Below are positions 42,321 through 51,756 of a DNA stretch of 56,134 nt, piece by piece. The stretch comes from CAITNM01 sp037138055. Lineage in GTDB: Bacteria; Pseudomonadota; Alphaproteobacteria; Paracaedibacterales; CAITNM01. The stretch spans positions 1 through 56,134 of the forward strand of contig JBAXJB010000006.1 in assembly GCA_037138055.1 (NCBI GenBank), read 5' to 3'. A program made the translations under genes and the position numbers. Position 1 is the stretch's first letter. Every line of letters starts with the position of its first letter. Under the pieces are notes generated by a model that saw only the letters and a program-made list of their open reading frames with translations, ran no database searches and had not been told where the DNA came from.

Positions 42321-42382
42321 ACGATTAAAGAAATGGTTAAGACTGTCGAAGATAGGTATAAGCTAGAAATTTCAAGAAATAG

Positions 42383-43471
42383 CTACAAAGCCAACAAGAA
42401 CCTGCCTGGGTTTTCCAGGCATTCTTTTATTGTAACTAAGAATATTACCGCGTCCTTACCGTCGACCAAACGGTGGTCATAGGAAAGCGCCAGGTACATC
42501 ATGGGGCGAATGACAATTTGACCACTTACAACTACCGGGCGCTCTTGAATTTTGTGCATTCCCAAAATTGCAGACTGGGGTGGGTTCAAAATTGGTGTGC
42601 TTAATAATGAACCAAACACACCGCCGTTCGTAATGGTGAACGTTCCACCGGTCATTTCTTCAATAGTTAGTTTGCCAACGCGAGCTTTTTGGCCCATGTC
42701 TGCAATGGTTTTTTCAATGTCAGCGAGGTTTAAATGGTCTGCATTACGAATGACTGGCACCACTAATCCATTAGGGGTGGAAACGGCAACACCGATGTCA
42801 AAATAGGTTTTTGTAATAATGTCTTGCCCATCAATGCAGCTGTTTAGAATGGGTTGTTCTTTCAATGCTTGCACACATGATTTGACAAAAAACGACATAA
42901 ACCCAAGTTTTACACCGTGGGATTTTTCGAATTTATCTTTGTATAAGGTGCGCAATTGCATAACGGCGCTCATATCAACTTCATTGAATGTTGTTAGCAT
43001 GGCGGCGGTGTTTTGAGCGTCTTTCAAGCGTTCTGCAATGCGTTGACGTAGACGGCTCATGGGCACGCGGAGTTCTTCACGGGCGCTGCTAGATGTGGCT
43101 TTTGTTTTTTTTGCAGACCTAATGAATTCTTCCACGTTACTTTGGCCGTGTTGTGCAGCTGGCATTTCAGTAGTGGTTGGCTTTTTTTCTTCTTTTTGCG
43201 CTGGAGCTACTGGGGTGATTTTTTCAATTTTACCCGCGGTGAACTTCGCTAAAATGGCTCCAATTTTAACTGTGCTTCCTGATTTTGCTAACACTTCAGC
43301 AAGTTTACCATCAACTGGCGCGTACACTTCTAGCGTTACTTTGTCAGTTTCAAGTTCTACCAGAGCAGTATCAGCAGCGACGCTTTCTCCTGGTTTCACG
43401 AGCCATTTTCCTACCGTCGCTTCATTCACTGATTCGCCTAACGCAGGAACTTTAATGTCGATAGTGCTCAT
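42383..43471 (-). CDS. sucB: Dihydrolipoyllysine succinyltransferase (E2 of 2-oxoglutarate dehydrogenase), lacking the subunit-binding domain
   Basis: E2 carries succinyl groups on lipoyl-lysine and transfers them to CoA. The 362-residue protein has an N-terminal lipoyl domain with Lys in LETDKVTLEV (about 1-78). The C-terminal catalytic domain (about 135-362) ends with SYDHRLVDGKDAV (catalytic His). Between them is only a 55-residue linker rich in Lys, Ala, Thr and Ser. The peripheral subunit-binding domain (pattern SPAxRxLAxExxxxxxxxxGTGxxGRxxxxD), which holds E1 and E3, is not present. Family members are usually about 400 or more. Last gene of the mdh-suc operon; no lpd follows. Confidence 0.94.
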   Translation of the reverse strand: MSTIDIKVPALGESVNEATVGKWLVKPGESVAADTALVELETDKVTLEVYAPVDGKLAEVLAKSGSTVKIGAILAKFTAGKIEKITPVAPAQKEEKKPTTTEMPAAQHGQSNVEEFIRSAKKTKATSSSAREELRVPMSRLRQRIAERLKDAQNTAAMLTTFNEVDMSAVMQLRTLYKDKFEKSHGVKLGFMSFFVKSCVQALKEQPILNSCIDGQDIITKTYFDIGVAVSTPNGLVVPVIRNADHLNLADIEKTIADMGQKARVGKLTIEEMTGGTFTITNGGVFGSLLSTPILNPPQSAILGMHKIQERPVVVSGQIVIRPMMYLALSYDHRLVDGKDAVIFLVTIKECLENPGRFLLAL

Positions 43472-43474
43472 GAT

Positions 43475-46192
43475 TTATAACTCCTGTAACGTTCCAAATA
43501 GTGCGGATTCTACTACTGCAGCTTGCTCTTTTTCATGGATACCAGCAATACCTGTAGCGGGTGATGCTGCTTCTTTTCGGCCAACGTAATGTGGTCGTGT
43601 GTGTGCATTTTTTGCTTTTTTCAAAACTTCTTCTAGGCGGCGATCAAGGAAGCTCCATGCGCCCATGTTGCGGGGCTCTTCCTGGCACCAAATAAGTGGT
43701 ACATTGCCATATTTTTGTAATTCATCAACCAAAGAAGCTTCAGGGAATGGATAGAACTGTTCAAGCCTTACAATGGCGATGTCGTTTGCTTTTTTTGCTT
43801 GGCGTGCTTCAACTAGGTCGTAGTAAATTTTGCCACTGCATAAGACGATGCGTGTTGGTTTCTTTGCGCTTTCATCAGCAATGACTCGTTTGAAATAAGT
43901 GTCTTCGGCTATATCAGCAAGGACTGATATAGCTAATTTATGACGTAATAATGATTTTGGTGTCATGATAATTAATGGTTTGCGCCAATCACTGTGCAGT
44001 TGACGGCGTATGACATGAAAAAAATTCGCAGGGGTTGTGCAGTTCACAACCTGAAGATTATCTTCAGCGCATAGTTGCAAATAGCGTTCAAGTCTTGCTG
44101 AGGAATGTTCTGGTCCTTGACCTTCCATACCATGAGGAAGCAGCATAACCAGTCCCGATAAGCGCAGCCATTTTTTTTCAGCGGAACTAATGAACTGATC
44201 AATAATAACTTGGGCACCGTTTGCGAAGTCTCCAAACTGGGCTTCCCATACGACTAGCGCTTCTGGGTTTGCTGTGCTGTATCCGTAATCGAACCCAAGC
44301 ACTGATGCTTCTGCCAGTGGGCTATCAAGCACTTCAAAATTAGCCTGCTTAACGCCTAAGTTGTTTAGGGGAATGTAGCGATTTTCACTGGTTTGATCAA
44401 AAATAACTGCATGTCTGTGAGAAAATGTTCCGCGGCAAGAGTCTTGTCCTGAAAGACGCACAGGGCTTCCCTCAGTCAAAAGACTTGCAAAAGCTAGAGA
44501 TTCTCCTGATGCCCAATCTAGTGGGCCATCATTCTGAAAGGCTTGAGCGCGTTGATCTAATTGACGTTTAAGTTTGGGATGGATAGAAAAATCTTCTGGA
44601 ACAGAACAAAGCGCGAGTCCTAATTTTTTAAGGTGCTTGAGTGAAACACCAGTTTCAGCTTTTTTACTTTTGTCTTTAATAATGCTCCAAGCGCCTTCTA
44701 GCCAGTCTAGCTTTTTATCGTTTTGATCTATGCAGGAAGCCGCTTCAAATTCGCTATTTAAAAAACTTTGGGTTTTGCTTTCAATAGTTGTGACTTCAGT
44801 CGTGCTTAAAATATTTTGATCTAGCAAATGCTTGGCATATAAAGCGCGTGTTGTTGGATGCTCTGCAATTGTTTGGTACATAATGGGCTGAGTGAATGAT
44901 GGTTCATCCATTTCATTGTGACCGTAGCGCCGGTAGCAAATCATATCGATTACTGCATCTACGCCAAATGTGCGCACAAATTCTGCAGCTAAGCTACTAA
45001 CCCAGACGACATCTTCAGGTGAATCTGCATTTACATGGAAAATTGGTGCTTGAATGGCTTTTGCAATGTCTGACGAGTAGGGGCTGGAGCGCGAATGTGG
45101 CAGGGAGGTTGTAAACCCAATCTGATTGTTAATAATAAAGTGAAGAGTTCCACCTATTTCATAGCCTTCAAGACCACATAGGCCAAGTGATTCTGCAACT
45201 AACCCTTGTCCTGCAAATGCGGCGTCTCCGTGCAATAAAATGCTCGCAACAGTTTTGCGCTCTGTATCATTTTTTTGATCTTGTTTTGAGCGCACCTTAC
45301 CCAGCACAACTGGATTCACAGCTTCTAGATGAGATGGGTTTGCGCTCAAGGATAAGTGAAGACGTTTTCCAGAAATTGTTCGGTCTGAAGAATACCCTAG
45401 GTGATATTTAACATCACCAGAACCTTTATAATTATCTGGGTTTAAGCTTTGCCCCTGAAACTGCGCCAAAATATAGCGAACTGGCTGATGCATAATGTTT
45501 GCAAGCACACTTAAGCGCCCACGGTGTGCCATGCCAAAGCAAACTTCTTCAACGCCATAAGTTTGATAAACTTCTAATGCTTGCTCGACCGCTGGTATAA
45601 GGCTTTCACCGCCTTCTAGTCCAAAGCGCTTTGCGCCTGGGAATTTTACGTTTAAGAACCTTTCAAAAAATTCTGCTTGGGTTAATTGCGTTAGGATTTT
45701 TTTAGGATCAATTTTGGGTTTAATAGAATTTTCAATACGTTCTTGAATCCAGTTTTTTTGAACAGGATCTTGAATGTGCATAAATTCAACACCAATAGTG
45801 CTGCAGTAGGTTTTGTGGAGTTTGTCTAGAATGGTTCTTAATGTTGCGCGCTCTAAGCCTAGGACTTTATCTAAGTAAATCGGTCGCTCAAAATCACTGG
45901 CTGAAAACCCATAATTTTCAGGGTTAAGTTCCCAGTGAGTGCCGCGTTTTTCAATGCCAAGGGGGTCTAATTTTGCGGCTAAATGACCACGAACACGGTA
46001 GGTTCGAATAAGCATTAGGGTGCGTACAGAATCAATAATGGCGCGTTCATCGGGTGAGGCGGTAGACGAAATTGGGCCTAAATCACGAAAAACTCGCTGC
46101 CATTTTTCATCAATTGCTTCAGGGTTTTTGTTGTATTGCTTGTAGAGCTCGCTTAAATATGCAGCATTATCACCTTGAAGCAGGTCTTCCAT
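43475..46192 (-). CDS. sucA: 2-oxoglutarate dehydrogenase E1 component
   Basis: Thiamine-diphosphate enzyme that decarboxylates 2-oxoglutarate and passes succinyl to the E2 lipoyl group. The 905-residue protein has the N-terminal E2-interaction segment (YLSELYKQYNKNPEAIDEKWQ) and CFGMAHRGRLSVLANI. It also has ILLHGDAAFAGQGLVAE (ThDP/Mg region), YRRYGHNEMDEP and LLPHGMEGQGPEHSSARLER. It is slightly shorter than the usual 930-990. Its ATG overlaps the sucD stop (TAATG), and sucB follows after 3 bases. Confidence 0.97.
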   Translation of the reverse strand: MEDLLQGDNAAYLSELYKQYNKNPEAIDEKWQRVFRDLGPISSTASPDERAIIDSVRTLMLIRTYRVRGHLAAKLDPLGIEKRGTHWELNPENYGFSASDFERPIYLDKVLGLERATLRTILDKLHKTYCSTIGVEFMHIQDPVQKNWIQERIENSIKPKIDPKKILTQLTQAEFFERFLNVKFPGAKRFGLEGGESLIPAVEQALEVYQTYGVEEVCFGMAHRGRLSVLANIMHQPVRYILAQFQGQSLNPDNYKGSGDVKYHLGYSSDRTISGKRLHLSLSANPSHLEAVNPVVLGKVRSKQDQKNDTERKTVASILLHGDAAFAGQGLVAESLGLCGLEGYEIGGTLHFIINNQIGFTTSLPHSRSSPYSSDIAKAIQAPIFHVNADSPEDVVWVSSLAAEFVRTFGVDAVIDMICYRRYGHNEMDEPSFTQPIMYQTIAEHPTTRALYAKHLLDQNILSTTEVTTIESKTQSFLNSEFEAASCIDQNDKKLDWLEGAWSIIKDKSKKAETGVSLKHLKKLGLALCSVPEDFSIHPKLKRQLDQRAQAFQNDGPLDWASGESLAFASLLTEGSPVRLSGQDSCRGTFSHRHAVIFDQTSENRYIPLNNLGVKQANFEVLDSPLAEASVLGFDYGYSTANPEALVVWEAQFGDFANGAQVIIDQFISSAEKKWLRLSGLVMLLPHGMEGQGPEHSSARLERYLQLCAEDNLQVVNCTTPANFFHVIRRQLHSDWRKPLIIMTPKSLLRHKLAISVLADIAEDTYFKRVIADESAKKPTRIVLCSGKIYYDLVEARQAKKANDIAIVRLEQFYPFPEASLVDELQKYGNVPLIWCQEEPRNMGAWSFLDRRLEEVLKKAKNAHTRPHYVGRKEAASPATGIAGIHEKEQAAVVESALFGTLQEL

Positions 46193-47079
46193 TAGACTGC
46201 TCCCATGGCTTTCTTCATTGCATCACCCATATGAGCTGGGGTAGGGGCTATTTCAATTCCATGGGCTTGCAGGAAAGTAATTTTATCTTGAGCGCTGTCA
46301 CCCTTACCTGATGCAATTGCACCAGCATGACCCATACGGCGACCCACTGGTGCAGTAACGCCTGCAATAAATGCAGCGACAGGTTTTTTGATGCCTTTTT
46401 TAGCTTGAGACGCTACATATTCTGCAGCTGCTTGTTCGTCTTGCCCGCCAATTTCACCAATCAGCAAAATTCCATGGGTAGTGTCGTCTTTATAAAACAT
46501 TTCCAAAACGTCAATAAAGTTCAGACCTTTAACTGGGTCTCCGCCAATGCCAACGCATGTGCTTTGTCCCAGTCCATTTTGTGTGGTTTGGTAGACGGCT
46601 TCATAGGTTAATGTACCTGACCTTGAAACAATACCAACTGTTCCACTTTTATGAATAAATCCTGGCATAATGCCGATTTTGCAAGCATCAGGGGTAATAA
46701 TACCGGGGCAGTTTGGGCCAATTAAATTGCATTTTTTAGATGCTAATGTTTGTTTTACCAGCACCATGTCGTGCACAGGAATGCCTTCTGTAATGCAAAC
46801 AATCACTTCAATTCCTGCATCAGCGGCTTCTAGAATAGCATCGGCTGCAAATGGGGCAGGGACATATATCATGGTGGCGTTTGCGCCAGTTTTTGAAACC
46901 GCTTGTTCTACTGTGTCAAACACAGGCCTATCAAGGTGAACAGTTCCACCCTTACCTGGTGTTACTCCGCCTACAAACTGTGTTCCATAAGCAATTGCTT
47001 GTTCGCTATGAAACGTTCCTTGTTTACCTGTGAATCCTTGGCAGATAACTTTTGTGTGCTTATTAACTAAAATAGCCAT
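46192..47079 (-). CDS. sucD: Succinate-CoA ligase [ADP-forming] subunit alpha
   Basis: With SucC converts succinyl-CoA to succinate with formation of ATP or GTP. The 295-residue protein has the CoA-binding QGFTGKQGTFHSEQA, GPNCPGIITP, IVSRSGTLTYEAV and the phosphohistidine loop RRMGHAGAIASGKG. It is 3 bases after sucC and overlaps sucA by one base, so the whole operon is tightly coupled. Confidence 0.97.
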   Translation of the reverse strand: MAILVNKHTKVICQGFTGKQGTFHSEQAIAYGTQFVGGVTPGKGGTVHLDRPVFDTVEQAVSKTGANATMIYVPAPFAADAILEAADAGIEVIVCITEGIPVHDMVLVKQTLASKKCNLIGPNCPGIITPDACKIGIMPGFIHKSGTVGIVSRSGTLTYEAVYQTTQNGLGQSTCVGIGGDPVKGLNFIDVLEMFYKDDTTHGILLIGEIGGQDEQAAAEYVASQAKKGIKKPVAAFIAGVTAPVGRRMGHAGAIASGKGDSAQDKITFLQAHGIEIAPTPAHMGDAMKKAMGAV

Positions 47080-47082
47080 TGC

Positions 47083-48243
47083 TTAACCTTTCACAGCTGC
47101 AACTGCTTTTTGTGCAGCTTCGTCTAAGCCATCTGCGGCAATTATATTCAAGCCAGAATCGTTCAGCATTTGTTTGCCCAAGTCTTTGTTTGTACCTTGT
47201 AACCGCACAATAAGTGGCACGTTTGATTTCATTTCAGACGCGGCGGCAATAATGCCTTGGGCTATAATATCGCAGCGCATAATACCGCCAAAAATATTCA
47301 CTAATATGGCTTTAACGCCTTGGTCTTTTAAAATAATTTGAAAGGCTTTGCTGACGCGTTCTTTGTCTGCTCCACCACCGACATCAAGGAAATTTGCTGG
47401 TTCTCCGCCGTAATGTTTAATAATATCCATGGTGGCCATTGCAAGGCCGGCACCATTTACCAGGCAGCCAATTGTGCCATCTAGTTTTACGTAGCTAAGA
47501 TCATGGGCGTTGGCTTCTGTTTCAGATGTATCTTCTTCAAAAGGATCGTTCAGTTCAACAATTGATGCATGGCGATACAGAGCATTATCATCAAAGCTAA
47601 CTTTGGCATCTAACGCTAAAAGAGTACCTTCTTTGGTTAAAACTAACGGATTGATTTCAATAAGGCTGCAGTCACAGCTTTCATAAAATTCATATAGACC
47701 TTGCAACAGGTGCAATACATCTTTTGATTTATCAATCATGCCAAATACTGTGGCTACGCGTCTTGCGTGGTAGCCTTGAATACCCGTTGCAGGAGGAATG
47801 CTTAAATTGACAATTTTGTCTGGGTGGTTTTGGGCTACTTCTTCAATATCCATACCACCTTCGGCAGAGGCGATAATGCAAACTTGGCTAGTATTGCGGT
47901 TAAGTACCAAGCTTAAGTACAATTCTTTGTCTATGTTGGCTGCTGCTTCTACATAGATCTTGCGAACTTTTTGACCCAAAGGTCCCGTTTGATGGGTGAC
48001 TAAAGTTGAGCCAAGCAGTGATGTTGCATAGGTTTTTACTTCATCTAAGTTTTTGCAAACTTTTACACCGCCTGCAAGTCCGCGACCACCAGCATGGATT
48101 TGGGCTTTTACTACCCAGAGCGTGCCACCAAGTTCTTGGGCTGCAGAAATGGCTTCATCTACAGTTTCCGCGACCTCTCCTTGGCCCACGGGCACGTCAA
48201 ATGCGCTTAGTAGTTTCTTGGCTTGATATTCATGAATGTTCAT
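47083..48243 (-). CDS. sucC: Succinate-CoA ligase [ADP-forming] subunit beta
   Basis: Nucleotide-binding, ATP-grasp subunit partner of SucD. The 386-residue protein starts MNIHEYQAKKLLSAFDVPV, then has VVKAQIHAGGRGLAGGVK, SLIEINPLVLT, NGAGLAMATMDIIKHYGG, NFLDVGGGADKERV and NIFGGIMRCDIIA. Length is normal. It directly follows mdh (adjacent bases). Confidence 0.97.
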   Translation of the reverse strand: MNIHEYQAKKLLSAFDVPVGQGEVAETVDEAISAAQELGGTLWVVKAQIHAGGRGLAGGVKVCKNLDEVKTYATSLLGSTLVTHQTGPLGQKVRKIYVEAAANIDKELYLSLVLNRNTSQVCIIASAEGGMDIEEVAQNHPDKIVNLSIPPATGIQGYHARRVATVFGMIDKSKDVLHLLQGLYEFYESCDCSLIEINPLVLTKEGTLLALDAKVSFDDNALYRHASIVELNDPFEEDTSETEANAHDLSYVKLDGTIGCLVNGAGLAMATMDIIKHYGGEPANFLDVGGGADKERVSKAFQIILKDQGVKAILVNIFGGIMRCDIIAQGIIAAASEMKSNVPLIVRLQGTNKDLGKQMLNDSGLNIIAADGLDEAAQKAVAAVKG

Positions 48244-49197
48244 TTATAACCCCAAATCAAGGCAAGCTTGTATTAGAGATTTAACCGACTCAACAGAAGA
48301 TTGCAATTGCGATTTTTCAGATGCGTCTAAAGGTACTTCGATCACTTTTTCAACACCATTTTTTCCTATAATCACTGGAACACCTGCATAAACATTATTG
48401 ATACCGTATTCCCCTTGAAGGTGCGCTGCACATGGTAAAATGCGTCTTTGATTAAATAAATAACTTTCTGCAATTTGCAAGGCGCTGGTGGCAGGTGCAT
48501 AAAATGCTGATCCCGATTTTAGATAGTTAACGATTTCAGCACCACCATTTTTGGTTCGGTCAATTATTGCATCTAGCTTTTCTTTGGAAATCCACCCGTT
48601 TTCTACAAAATAGGAAAGAGGGATGCCAGAAATTGTTGTGTAACGTGGCATTGGCACCATGGTATCACCATGACCGCCTAGCACAAAACTTTGAATATCT
48701 TCGACAGATACATTCAATGCTTCGCTTAAAAAGCATTTGAAGCGCCCAGTATCTAGAATGCCTGCCATGCCTATAACTTTTTGTGGGCTAAACTCTGTGA
48801 CTTTTTGCATTAGCCAGACCATAGCATCTAGCGGATTTGTAATAACAATTACAAAGGCATTAGGGGCGTATTGTTTAATATTTTCTCCCACTGACCTAAT
48901 GATTTTACCATTGATGCTTAGCAAATCACCGCGAGACATGCCTGGTTTTCTAGCGATTCCTGCTGTGACAATAACAACATCTGCATTTTTGATAAGGCTG
49001 TAGTCTTGCCCACCTGATATAACGCCGTCTGTGTTATCGGCACTAAAGGCTTGATTTAGATCAAGGGCCTTACCCTGGGGAATGCCGTCTGCGATATCAA
49101 TTAAAACTACATCGCCTAATCTTCGTTGTACTGCTAAATGTGCTAATGTTCCGCCAATGTTTCCACTACCAATTAAGGCTATTTTGGGGCGATTCAT
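48244..49197 (-). CDS. mdh: Malate dehydrogenase (LDH-like type)
   Basis: NAD-dependent oxidation of malate to oxaloacetate. The 317-residue protein has the Rossmann loop IALIGSGNIGGTLAHLA, the substrate-binding ARKPGMSRGDLL, ITNPLDAMVWL and the active-site VLGGHGDTMVPM. It belongs to the LDH-like bacterial MDH group normal for alphaproteobacteria. Second gene of the operon, 9 bases after the esterase gene. Confidence 0.97.
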   Translation of the reverse strand: MNRPKIALIGSGNIGGTLAHLAVQRRLGDVVLIDIADGIPQGKALDLNQAFSADNTDGVISGGQDYSLIKNADVVIVTAGIARKPGMSRGDLLSINGKIIRSVGENIKQYAPNAFVIVITNPLDAMVWLMQKVTEFSPQKVIGMAGILDTGRFKCFLSEALNVSVEDIQSFVLGGHGDTMVPMPRYTTISGIPLSYFVENGWISKEKLDAIIDRTKNGGAEIVNYLKSGSAFYAPATSALQIAESYLFNQRRILPCAAHLQGEYGINNVYAGVPVIIGKNGVEKVIEVPLDASEKSQLQSSVESVKSLIQACLDLGL

Positions 49198-49206
49198 TGC
49201 TTATCC

Positions 49207-49872
49207 TTACAAAGCTATAGGCTGGTTTTGTTGTTGGTGTGTAATAAAATCAAGCCCAGCCATTAAGCCAGATTCATCAATACTATGTCCTAAGCCCGTG
49301 CAGGTTTTTGTCATGACATTTACGTCTAGCTGGCGCAGTTGTGTTTGTGCTACTTGCATTGCGGAATATGGTACAACAACATCTGCCGTGCCATGAACTA
49401 AAAGCACTGGAGGAGGTGACAAAGGTTTTGCTTTAGCGGGTGGGTAAAAAGCTCCAGAATACCCAACAATTCCACCTAGCTTTGAAATACTGAAAAGCAT
49501 TTCTAGGGCCATCATCGTTCCTTGGGAAAACCCGACTATTACAAGGTCTGATGGCAGCAGTCTATATTCAGCCAGTGACTGTTTAATGAATCTGTTCAAA
49601 TGGGGGCGAGCCTTGTCAAGTCCAGCACGAATATTAAAGGGATTAAAATCAGATAATCCAAACCATTGATAACTATCACCAAAGGGATTAACTTCACTTG
49701 GTTCAATAGCATTAGGGGAAAGAAATGCAGTATCCTTAAGGTTAGGTTGCCACATTCGCCCTATCTCAAGTAGGTCTGCTCCGTTTGATCCGTACCCATG
49801 CAAAAACAACACAAGCTTTCTAGCTGCTCCTTTGGGATGTAATATCGGACAGTTTTCAAACAATTTATTCAA
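49207..49872 (-). CDS. Carboxylesterase / phospholipase-type alpha/beta hydrolase
   Basis: Cytosolic serine hydrolase of the short carboxylesterase (Abhydrolase_2, YpfH-like) family. The 221-residue protein has LVLFLHGYGSNG (oxyanion region), the nucleophile elbow VIVGFSQGTMMA (Ser), Asp in LVHGTADVVVPYS, and His in GLGHSID. The physiological substrate is not known. It is the first gene of the TCA operon, so it may be expressed with it; I know of no functional link. Confidence 0.88.
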   Translation of the reverse strand: MNKLFENCPILHPKGAARKLVLFLHGYGSNGADLLEIGRMWQPNLKDTAFLSPNAIEPSEVNPFGDSYQWFGLSDFNPFNIRAGLDKARPHLNRFIKQSLAEYRLLPSDLVIVGFSQGTMMALEMLFSISKLGGIVGYSGAFYPPAKAKPLSPPPVLLVHGTADVVVPYSAMQVAQTQLRQLDVNVMTKTCTGLGHSIDESGLMAGLDFITHQQQNQPIAL

Positions 49873-50094
49873 GATTTTTTAAGTGCCTACACCTTCATTA
49901 GAACAAAATAGCGTGACGATATCAATGGTTCAATTTCTTGTTCCTATTTGACAATTCTTGAATGCAGGACTATATGTGAGGTGCTTAATGATAAAAGTTA
50001 ACGGCTGAGCAGGTTGCATTTTTAATAAGCACTTTGTAGAAGGCGTAACTTTTAATGCTACCTCAAGTAATTTTGCAAACGAGGAGACACTATC

Positions 50095-51417
50095 ATGATC
50101 GTTAACTCTACTGAGACGCCTCTTCCTAAAGAAATAAAAAAATCTGTAGCTATTGTTCTGATTGGTAATTTTCTTGATTTCTTTGATTTGCTTTTAGCTG
50201 TTCATTTAACCGTTGTCCTTTCTGCGATTTTTATTCCACCTGATTCCCCTCATAAAGTTTTAATGACAGCTTTCATGTTTTGCTCGTCGTTTTGCATTCG
50301 GCCTTTGGCAGCATTATTTTGGGGATATGTAGGAGATACCATTGGTCGAGTGCCTGTATTAATTTCCACCACATTCCTAATGTCAATTTCGTGCCTGATT
50401 ATTCCTAATATTCCTCCATATGCTGAATGGGGAGCTCTCTCAGCGGTGTTGTTTTTATCAATGCGACTGGTACAAGGGTTTGCATCAGGAGGAGAATGTA
50501 TTGCTGCAGATGTGTTTATTACGGAAATAGTACCCAAGCCTAAAGTATATTTTTATAGTGCACTCGTCGAAGCTACATGTTCGCTAGGAGGTTTGGTAGC
50601 TTGTGGGGTTGGTGCTTTATGCATTTTTCTTTCCCCGGAAAATGGATGGAAAATACCTTTTTACATAGGATCTGGAGTAGCTGTCTTAGGAACAATCGCA
50701 AGAAAAACACTAAAAGAAACCCCTGAATTTTTAAAAACACTGCAATCTCGAGAGAAAAAAAAGCATCCTGCGGAATTTTATGGCTCACTTAATTATAAAA
50801 ACCGCAATATACCAGCATTGTTTGCCATGTACCTTTTTCCGGCGGTGTCTTTCTATTTTTGCCTAGCATACCTTCCTTCTGTATTAGTGGATCAATTAAA
50901 AATAGACACTAACTGGGTTATGGCGCAAACAACGCTTGTTTTGTTTATTACGATGTGCGCTGAAGTTGGGTATGGGGCTTTGGGGTTGAAAGTTCATCCA
51001 TTTCGCATTGTAAAGTTTAAGTTGATCGCTTTGTTGTGTATTGTTCCTTTTATAATGCTTGTTTACAAGGAACACACAGTATTAAGTATTTTTATTGTTC
51101 AGGTGATTGTTAATGTGTTGGGGCAGGGATTAACCCCTTATACTCCCATTATTAATAAGAGTTTTCCTGTGTTTGGTAGATATACAAGCCTCTTATTTGT
51201 GTGGGCTATTTCACATTCGTTAATGTATTTGTTTACAGCCTTTGTGTGTGAAAAAGTAACAACTTTTTACGGATTAGGTGTTTTATTATGCGGAGCTGCT
51301 TCAATTTCTTTGATTGGGTTGTATAGCTTTGTATCTGCTGATAAAGCCGATAGTTATTCTGATAAAGAGAAGATTCGTGAAGTGAAAAAATGGTTGAAAG
51401 ACATATCGCATTTGTAA
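50095..51417 (+). CDS. MFS transporter, metabolite:H+ symporter (ProP-like) family
   Basis: Proton-driven uptake transporter of the MHS branch. The 440-residue, roughly twelve-helix protein has IGNFLDFFDLLLAVHL in helix 1 and IRPLAALFWGYVGDTIGRVPVL (loop 2-3). The MHS-typical RLVQGFASGGECIAADVFITEI follows in helix 4. The substrate could be proline, betaine or an organic acid. GAGGAGACACTATC precedes the ATG. In intracellular relatives such carriers are duplicated to draw on host pools. Confidence 0.87.
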   Translation: MIVNSTETPLPKEIKKSVAIVLIGNFLDFFDLLLAVHLTVVLSAIFIPPDSPHKVLMTAFMFCSSFCIRPLAALFWGYVGDTIGRVPVLISTTFLMSISCLIIPNIPPYAEWGALSAVLFLSMRLVQGFASGGECIAADVFITEIVPKPKVYFYSALVEATCSLGGLVACGVGALCIFLSPENGWKIPFYIGSGVAVLGTIARKTLKETPEFLKTLQSREKKKHPAEFYGSLNYKNRNIPALFAMYLFPAVSFYFCLAYLPSVLVDQLKIDTNWVMAQTTLVLFITMCAEVGYGALGLKVHPFRIVKFKLIALLCIVPFIMLVYKEHTVLSIFIVQVIVNVLGQGLTPYTPIINKSFPVFGRYTSLLFVWAISHSLMYLFTAFVCEKVTTFYGLGVLLCGAASISLIGLYSFVSADKADSYSDKEKIREVKKWLKDISHL

Positions 51418-51453
51418 ACTAAGAAATTAAAAATATTGTAGGGGAGCTTGGCC

Positions 51454-51639
51454 ATGGATTCTGATCTTATTAAATTGATTGCGATTATTAGTCTGCTTGG
51501 CTTTCTTTTGTCCTCCTCGGCCATATTTGCAAACATCAGAAGGAAAGCGATTAGAAGAAAATGGATTCAACCGAGAAGATTCAAAATGTGCAGAATACTG
51601 AAAGAGCACCTTAAATCTCAGAAAAAGGGAGGGCACTGA
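51454..51639 (+). CDS. Possible small basic membrane protein
   Basis: A 61-residue frame from ATG 51454, preceded by AGGGGAGC. It encodes one hydrophobic segment (LIKLIAIISLLGFLLSSSAIF) and a strongly basic tail (RRKAIRRKWIQPRRFK). No family is recognised. The position 36 bases after the transporter gene and the ribosome site favour a real gene, but length alone does not. Confidence 0.4.
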   Translation: MDSDLIKLIAIISLLGFLLSSSAIFANIRRKAIRRKWIQPRRFKMCRILKEHLKSQKKGGH

Positions 51640-51756
51640 GTTTTTCAAAATTTACGACTTTTTCGTATTTTTTTGAGTGAACACTAATTATTCGATTTCA
51701 AAATAGTTGAGATTTTTGTACACTGCCCTCTGTTATAAAAGAATATAAATAATATC

